A stretch of 64,000 nucleotides of DNA. Origin: JBEEOW01 sp041191405. GTDB lineage: Bacteria > Bacteroidota > Bacteroidia > Cytophagales > UBA9547. The notes beneath the pieces are model-generated. The model was given only the letters and a program-made list of their open reading frames with translations. It had not been told where the DNA came from and made no database searches. The stretch is from NCBI GenBank assembly GCA_041191405.1, contig JBEEOW010000005.1:62001-126000 (forward strand), written 5' to 3'. This document shows, one piece after another, positions 59,228 through 64,000 of this stretch. The position numbers and the translations under genes are program-made. Every line of letters begins with the position of its first letter. Position 1 is the first letter of the stretch.

Positions 59228-60274
59228 CTACATCGTATCTAAACTAACTGTTGCACTACGAGCATAGCCACAACACGTTAGCACATAGCCTTTTGCTTTT
59301 TCGTTTGTTGTTAATGTATCATTATCTTCCATATCAACATCACCATCAGTACAAGTTACCATACAAGCTGTACAAACTCCATTTTCGCATGAATATGGTA
59401 ATTTAATTCCTGCCTTTTGGGCTGCAGCAAGAATAGTTTCGTTGGCTTTAACTTCGAAAGTTTGTACTACATTTCTAATTTTTGCTGAAACTACAGAAAC
59501 GCCATTAAATGAAGATGCTGGAGCAGTTCCTGTTGTAGCTGTGGCTGTGAATTTTTCTTTTTTGATATTAAGCATTGGTACACCTAATTCAACCAAACCT
59601 GAGGTAACTGCATCCATTAACTGGTTAGGACCACATAAAAAATATTCACTTTCTTTAGGATAAATTACAGGAAACTGTTCTAAATAAGTATGTAAATTAT
59701 CTTTGTTTATTCTTCCAGTTAAACCATACCATGCTGATGATGGTTTAGTTAAAGTATGAATACAGGTAAACCTACCATTGGCAGATTTACTTAATTGTTC
59801 AATGTCATTTTTTAAAATTATTGAGTTTTCATTGCTATTGGTGTATAATAAATACACTTTACTTTCAGCTTCTTGTGCAATAATTGTTTTAGCCATTGAA
59901 AAAAGTGGAGTAATTCCACTACCTCCGCCAATTAAAACTACAGTTCGTTTTTTACCACTCAAGTTTGTTGGAACAAAAGTTCCTGCAGGAGCCAAGGTTT
60001 TCAACTCTAATCCAACATAAGCTTGTGTATATAAATAATTGGAAACCAAACCACCACTTATTTTTTTAATAGTAATTGCAGGTTTTTCGTCAGTTATCGG
60101 ACTTGAAGAAAATGAATATAACCTTCTAACTTCTTGACCATTAATAGTTAAAACCAAAGTAATAAACTGACCTGCTTGATAAGAATAGTTGTAAGGTTTT
60201 TCAAACACAATTGTTATACTATCTGAAGTTTCTAACTTCACATCTGCAATTTTTAAATATATAAATTCGCTCAT
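59228..60274 (-). CDS. Ferredoxin-NADPH-type reductase, PaaE-like
   Basis: This 348-residue protein has an FAD-binding barrel (QAGQFITLVLTINGQEVRRLYSFSS), an NAD(P)-binding domain (VVLIGGGSGITPLFSMAKTI, YFLCGPNQLMDAV) and a C-terminal [2Fe-2S] domain (LPYSCENGVCTACMVTC, with the final Cys in VLTCCGYA). This is the order of PaaE, the reductase of phenylacetyl-CoA epoxidase, and of related hydroxylase reductases. No other paa gene is near, so the partner oxygenase is unknown. Confidence 0.9.
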   Translation of the reverse strand: MSEFIYLKIADVKLETSDSITIVFEKPYNYSYQAGQFITLVLTINGQEVRRLYSFSSSPITDEKPAITIKKISGGLVSNYLYTQAYVGLELKTLAPAGTFVPTNLSGKKRTVVLIGGGSGITPLFSMAKTIIAQEAESKVYLLYTNSNENSIILKNDIEQLSKSANGRFTCIHTLTKPSSAWYGLTGRINKDNLHTYLEQFPVIYPKESEYFLCGPNQLMDAVTSGLVELGVPMLNIKKEKFTATATTGTAPASSFNGVSVVSAKIRNVVQTFEVKANETILAAAQKAGIKLPYSCENGVCTACMVTCTDGDVDMEDNDTLTTNEKAKGYVLTCCGYARSATVSLDTM

Positions 60275-60405
60275 TTAAATAAATATTTTAGAATAAACAC
60301 TTTTATGGAATGTTTGTTTAAATGAGGAAAAATCCTCAAATATTTGCACAATTTAGCCATAACTAAAGTAATTTTACTAAATTAAGGTTTTAAAAATATA
60401 AAACA

Positions 60406-60834
60406 ATGAAAATTCGTCCTTCTGTAGCAATAATTGAGAATGGTAATGTACTTTTAATGCGTTACGAATATGGTGGTCAAACAGTTTATAACTTACCAGG
60501 AGGTAATGCGGAACATCTTGAAACTTTAAAAGAAGGTGTTGAACGTGAATTAGTTGAAGAATTAAATTTAGTTATTTCAACAGGGATGCTATTACATGTT
60601 GGTGAAACGCACAAAGTAGATAAAGGTATAACAATTTTACATTTAATCTTTGAAGGTAAAATTTTATCAGGAACTCCAAAATTAAATCCAGAACATACAA
60701 GTGCATTGGCTGTTGAATGGGTTCCTTTAACAAAATTGAGTGAATTAAACCTTTACCCAAATGTAGGTAGTGAATTACTAAATCCATATAAAAACGATAT
60801 TTATGGAGGTGTAATTAAACAGAATTGGTTTTAA
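60406..60834 (+). CDS. Nudix hydrolase
   Basis: This 142-residue protein carries a Nudix box from about residue 31 (GNAEHLETLKEGVERELVEELNL). It has G-x5-E-x7-REL-x-EE, with Asn in place of the last Gly. It hydrolyses a nucleoside diphosphate linked to another moiety; substrate unknown. A GH25 gene follows 20 bp downstream in the same direction. Confidence 0.9.
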   Translation: MKIRPSVAIIENGNVLLMRYEYGGQTVYNLPGGNAEHLETLKEGVERELVEELNLVISTGMLLHVGETHKVDKGITILHLIFEGKILSGTPKLNPEHTSALAVEWVPLTKLSELNLYPNVGSELLNPYKNDIYGGVIKQNWF

Positions 60835-60854
60835 TTATTTTATAGATTTCAATT

Positions 60855-61670
60855 TTGAAAAAGAAAAAAAACAATAACGATTTAATAGGAAAAGGTATAA
60901 ACTGGCTTGTAATAGCATTAGCTATTGTGCTTGTTTCAACACTAACTTTTTATTACCTCGACAAAAAATTTAATCATAATCGTGACAACTTAAAATATGG
61001 TAAACAAGCTTATAGCTATCTAGAAAACTATGAAGTACATGGTATCGACATTTCAAAACACAACGGAGAATTAGATTGGAAATATATTACTAAACATGAA
61101 ATAAATGGATGGCCTTTAAGTTTTGTGTTTATTCGAGCAAGTGTAGCCATGGCTGATGGAAATCTTGAAGAGGATAGACTTTTTAGGGATAATTGGCGTA
61201 AATCTAGAGAAAATGCAATAACTAGAGGTGCTTATCATTTTTATAGCCCAAAAGTGGATATCAATGAACAGATTCGAATATTTAAAAGAATTGTAAAGTT
61301 ACGTTCAGGTGATTTACCTCCTGTATTAGATGTAGAGAATTACGATAGAGGCAATATTTACATTACTAAAAAGAATTTACCTGACATTTTGAAATGGCTA
61401 AAAACAGTTCATAATCATTTTGGAGTAGCTCCAATTATTTATACCTCTAAAAAACTTTATCAAGATTATTTTAAGAATAATGCTAAGTTTGCTAAATATC
61501 ATTTTTGGTTGGCCAATTATGAAACTGAAAAAATGAATGGTATTGAGTCAAGTGAATTTTTATTTTGGCAACATAACGAAGAAGGTAAAATTGATGGACA
61601 TATTTGCGACTTTGATTTGAACGTTTTTAATGGCTCAGAAAAAGATTTAGAAAAAATGTGTCTAAAGTAG
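60855..61670 (+). CDS. GH25 lysozyme-like muramidase, membrane-anchored
   Basis: This 271-residue protein has an N-terminal membrane helix (WLVIALAIVLVSTLTFYYL) and a GH25 domain (GIDISKHNGELDWKYI, SFVFIRASVAMADG, ITRGAYHFYSP, PPVLDVENY with catalytic Asp/Glu, APIIYTSKKLYQDYF, WLANYE). It cleaves peptidoglycan between NAM and NAG, so a role in wall turnover or competition is likely. It starts with TTG at 60855. No ATG is available upstream without losing the helix. Confidence 0.9.
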   Translation: MKKKKNNNDLIGKGINWLVIALAIVLVSTLTFYYLDKKFNHNRDNLKYGKQAYSYLENYEVHGIDISKHNGELDWKYITKHEINGWPLSFVFIRASVAMADGNLEEDRLFRDNWRKSRENAITRGAYHFYSPKVDINEQIRIFKRIVKLRSGDLPPVLDVENYDRGNIYITKKNLPDILKWLKTVHNHFGVAPIIYTSKKLYQDYFKNNAKFAKYHFWLANYETEKMNGIESSEFLFWQHNEEGKIDGHICDFDLNVFNGSEKDLEKMCLK

Positions 61671-61700
61671 TTGCATACCAAAAACATTTCCTTACCTTTG
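61670..61700 (+). promoter_or_regulatory. Bacteroidota consensus promoter for tRNA-Pro
   Basis: GTTG, 19 bases, TACCTTTG. The -7 box is the same octamer as for tRNA-His. The tRNA starts 33 bases downstream. Confidence 0.85.
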
Positions 61701-61733
61701 TACTCCCAATCAAAATAAGATACCAAATCATTT

Positions 61734-61807
61734 CGGGGTATAGCGTAGCCCGGTATCGCGCCTGCTTTGGGAGCAGGAGGTCGTAGGTTCGAATCCTGCT
61801 ACCCCGA
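61734..61807 (+). tRNA. tRNA-Pro (anticodon TGG)
   Basis: 74 nt with acceptor CGGGGTA pairing TACCCCG, anticodon stem CCTGC/GCAGG with loop TTTGGGA, T arm GTAGG-TTCGAAT-CCTGC, discriminator A. CCA is not encoded. A terminator (61817-61849) follows. Confidence 0.95.
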
Positions 61808-61816
61808 CTCAACGAA

Positions 61817-61849
61817 GACTTATCATGATAAATGGTAAGTCTTTTTTTT
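61817..61849 (+). terminator. Intrinsic terminator after tRNA-Pro
   Basis: GACTTATCAT pairs with ATGGTAAGTC (one G-U) over a GATA loop, then a T run. Related hairpins close each of the three downstream repeat units (about 61916, 62013, 62119). Confidence 0.88.
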
Positions 61850-62157
61850 ATGGTATCTCGTCCCGAATTGAACGGGAAGGTTGAAGTTTAAATCCTGCTA
61901 CCCCGATTCAACGAATACTTATCATGATAAATGGTAAGTCTTTTTTTATGGTTTCTTGTCCCGTATTGAACGGTTAGGTAGTAGGTTTAATCATGCTACC
62001 CCGACTCAATGAAAAGTTCTTTAAGTTTAATGATTTAAAGGACTATTTTTGTTTTATGATATCTCGTCTTGTATTGAACGGGTAGGTCGTAGGCTTAATC
62101 ATGCTACCCCAACTCAACGAAAAGTCCTTTAAGTCTAACGATTTAAAGGACTTTTTT
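61850..62157 (+). repeat. Three decayed tandem copies of the tRNA-Pro 3' half plus terminator
   Basis: Units of roughly 97-110 bp start near 61850, 61949 and 62052. Each holds an anticodon-arm-like piece (CCCG-nATTGAA-CGGG), a T-arm-like piece, the 3' acceptor CTACCCC and a CTCAAYGAA linker, then a new hairpin terminator. The terminators differ: the first copies TATCAT/ATGGTAAGTC, the last two use AGTCCTTTAA/TTTAAAGGACT. None keeps a 5' half, so they are not working tRNAs. Confidence 0.85.
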
Positions 62158-62235
62158 GTTTATAAATTATTGATGATAAGTTTGAAACATATCAAAATAA
62201 CAAATATTAATTAAATTTTCAATCAATTTAAATAT

Positions 62236-62529
62236 CTATTTCTTTTCTAATTTACTAAAAATTAATTTTTCAGCTATGAAAGTTCCAAAGGGAGGAATTG
62301 ATGCAATTAATGAAAAAAATACTTGTTTTAAACTTAATTTATATGATTGGTAAACGAAATACAATAAAAGTAAGTATCCAATAAATAATACACCATGAAT
62401 TTGACCTGTGTAAGAAACAATTGGTTTATAGCCAGTAAAATGTCTGTAAGGCATTGCAACGCAAAATAAAAATATAGTAGATAGTCCTTCAATGAAAGCT
62501 ACAATACGGAAGAGTTTCAGGATATTCAT
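62236..62529 (-). CDS. DUF3817 membrane protein
   Basis: This 97-residue protein has three membrane helices and the DUF3817 pattern LFRIVAFIEGLSTIFLFCVAMP, GQIHGVLFIGYLLLLYFV, SLIASIPPFGTFIAEK. Function of the family is unknown. It lies alone between the tRNA-Pro array and the RsmF-like gene. Confidence 0.88.
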   Translation of the reverse strand: MNILKLFRIVAFIEGLSTIFLFCVAMPYRHFTGYKPIVSYTGQIHGVLFIGYLLLLYFVYQSYKLSLKQVFFSLIASIPPFGTFIAEKLIFSKLEKK

Positions 62530-62623
62530 AGATTTTTAAGATTAATAGAAAGATTTTTTACAATATTAAGCTCTTTATTCAATTGATTGAATAATTTTGG
62601 TAAAATTTAACTTACAAATACAA

Positions 62624-63979
62624 ATGAAATACGATTTCCCTAATGAATTTATTGAAAGAATTAACAAAACACTTGATAATGAAACCGATAATTTATTAGA
62701 AGCTCTAAATTCACAAGCACCAGTTTCTGTTCGTTTAAATGAATTGAAATCTAGCGATTTAAGTCATTTAAATACTAAAAATGAGGTTATTTGGTGTGAT
62801 AATGCATTTTATTTAGAAAAACGTATTTCATTTATTGATGATCCATTGTGGCATGCTGGTGCATATTATGTACAAGAAGCATCTTCAATGTCGTTAAATT
62901 TTGCATTAAAAAAACATTTGCCCGAAGGCTCAAAAAGAGTATTAGACCTTTGTGCTGCTCCAGGAGGAAAATCAACGTTACTTAGCTCTCTTTTAACTGA
63001 AAATGATTTACTAGTTAGTAATGAAATTATCAAAAATAGAGTATTACCACTTTGTGATAATTTAAACCGTTGGGGAAGAGCAAATTCTGTAGTAACAAAC
63101 TCTGACCCACAAAAATGGGGACAGCAAAAAGAGTTTTTTGATGTGTTAGTAGTTGATGCTCCTTGCTCAGGTGAAGGAATGTTCAGAAAAGAGCCACATG
63201 CAAGAGATGAATGGTCGGTAGCGAATGTTAATAACTGTTCTATTCGACAAGATAAAATTCTTGATGAGGTTTTACCAACATTAAGACCTGGAGGACTTCT
63301 AGTTTATAGTACTTGTACTTTTGCTGAAGCTGAAAATGAATTGCAAATCAAAAAGTTAATAGAAGACGGTTATATTTATAAAGAAATTAATTTCCCGGCA
63401 GCATGGGGAATAGTAAATACGGGATTTGGATATAGATTTTACCCACATAAAATTACTGGAGAAGGATTTTTCTTAGCTATTTTAGCAAAACCAAAAGATG
63501 GTGATTATTTCCCTGAAAACTTACCAAGTAAACGAAAATGGTACACTTTGTTTCCTAAGCAATTACCTCCTATTAAACCATTTTTAGAAAACCCAGAAAA
63601 GTTTGAATATATCCTTAAAGACGAAGAAGTTTTTGCAGTTCCACTTAGTTTAGTGAACGAAATGTATCATCTTCAAAAAAGATTTAAACTTAGCAAAATG
63701 GGCGTTCATTTAGGAAGATATATCAATAACGAATTGATTCCTTCACATGAACTAGCACTTTATGTTGGATTAAATAAAAATGTGCCTCGACTTGATTTAG
63801 ATGACAAGCAAGCTGCTCATTATTTAAGAAGACAAAGCTTTGAATATGAATCAAGTGCTAAAGGATGGGTAATTATTACGCATAAAAATATTCCTTTAGG
63901 ATGGGCAAAATTAATTTCAGGTAGAATGAACAATTACTACCCTAAAGAAATTAGAATATTAAAAGAATTTGGAGTTTAA
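62624..63979 (+). CDS. RsmF/NOL1-NOP2-Sun-type RNA m5C methyltransferase
   Basis: About 451 residues from the ATG at 62624 (a TTG at 62597 would add nine residues). The N-terminal domain binds RNA. The catalytic core has LDLCAAPGGKSTLL, VVDAPCSGEGMFRKEP (catalytic Cys in PCSGEG) and VYSTCTFAEAE (Cys in TC). A C-terminal RsmF-like/PUA region is present. The substrate is probably 16S rRNA C1407 or a related site. The frame is complete, with the stop at 63977-63979. Confidence 0.9.
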   Translation: MKYDFPNEFIERINKTLDNETDNLLEALNSQAPVSVRLNELKSSDLSHLNTKNEVIWCDNAFYLEKRISFIDDPLWHAGAYYVQEASSMSLNFALKKHLPEGSKRVLDLCAAPGGKSTLLSSLLTENDLLVSNEIIKNRVLPLCDNLNRWGRANSVVTNSDPQKWGQQKEFFDVLVVDAPCSGEGMFRKEPHARDEWSVANVNNCSIRQDKILDEVLPTLRPGGLLVYSTCTFAEAENELQIKKLIEDGYIYKEINFPAAWGIVNTGFGYRFYPHKITGEGFFLAILAKPKDGDYFPENLPSKRKWYTLFPKQLPPIKPFLENPEKFEYILKDEEVFAVPLSLVNEMYHLQKRFKLSKMGVHLGRYINNELIPSHELALYVGLNKNVPRLDLDDKQAAHYLRRQSFEYESSAKGWVIITHKNIPLGWAKLISGRMNNYYPKEIRILKEFGV

Positions 63980-64000
63980 TTATTTCAAAAATATGCAAAC

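Noticed and set aside
61850..62157. Three extra functional tRNA genes
   Set aside because: Each unit lacks a 5' half and acceptor partner, so a cloverleaf cannot form.

Overview
The window is about 64 kb of AT-rich chromosome from a member of the Bacteroidota. The evidence is a type IX secretion (T9SS) cargo/PorP pair, a gliding-motility-type C-terminal domain, T9SS type A sorting tails, a dihydroorotase with DQVH in place of HxH, a DAHP synthase fused to chorismate mutase, a bacterial geranylgeranylglyceryl-phosphate synthase, and tRNA promoters fitting TTTG-N19-TAnnTTTG. I cannot place it below phylum or class. There are about 60 protein genes and two tRNAs (His-GTG, Pro-TGG), with no rRNA, intact insertion sequence, CRISPR array or prophage.

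Layout. 0-11.8 kb: a cut lipoprotein gene, gatB, a dnaX that appears to use a slippery A10 tract to make gamma and tau, a TPR protein, an unusually small methylmalonyl-CoA mutase small subunit beside its large partner, tRNA-His, dihydroorotase and a DEAD-box helicase. 11.8-21 kb: a WYL regulator, topB, an rRNA/tRNA methyltransferase diverging from an Omp85 lipoprotein-hemF pair, a PyrR-like phosphoribosyltransferase and an OmpA protein. 21-29.7 kb is more accessory: a reductase-like protein, a rifampin ADP-ribosyltransferase, an AlbA_2 protein, small membrane proteins, PcrB/GGGPS, TrmN6-like methylase, rhomboid, dihaem cytochrome c and an AraC regulator. 29.7-48.8 kb is mostly housekeeping: argH, mtgA, polyprenyl synthase, DUF92 protein, a two-component pair, a Tet-like exporter, metX-hom, an ABC-F ATPase, leuA, thyA and etfBA. 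49.4-54.3 kb is a T9SS adhesin plus PorP/SprF cassette bracketed by a decayed copy of the proline dehydrogenase 3' end. 54.4-64 kb: proline dehydrogenase, DAHP synthase-chorismate mutase, a coiled-coil T9SS surface protein, acyl-CoA dehydrogenase, a PaaE-like reductase, Nudix, GH25 lysozyme, tRNA-Pro with an array of decayed tRNA 3' halves, and an RsmF-like methyltransferase.

How genes connect. Acyl-CoA dehydrogenase, ETF and methylmalonyl-CoA mutase fit fatty acid, branched-chain and propionate metabolism. MetX-Hom, LeuA, ArgH and DAHP-CM are amino acid synthesis. PorP, the CHU_C adhesin and the sorting-tail protein depend on a T9SS encoded elsewhere. Most genes are single or in short co-directional pairs separated by strong hairpin terminators.

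The most unusual content is between genes. There is a family of degenerate 7-bp tandem arrays (at least 13 sites), many of which run through a stop codon. There is also a dispersed two-hairpin element whose stems change while pairing is kept, palindromes with a shared GGTTTTGAAAACC core, a cluster of three palindromes near 31.7 kb, and the tRNA-Pro repeat array. No complete new defence or mobile system is visible. The strongest leads are the reduced MutA-like subunit, the dnaX slippage site, the heptamer arrays and the tRNA-Pro array.
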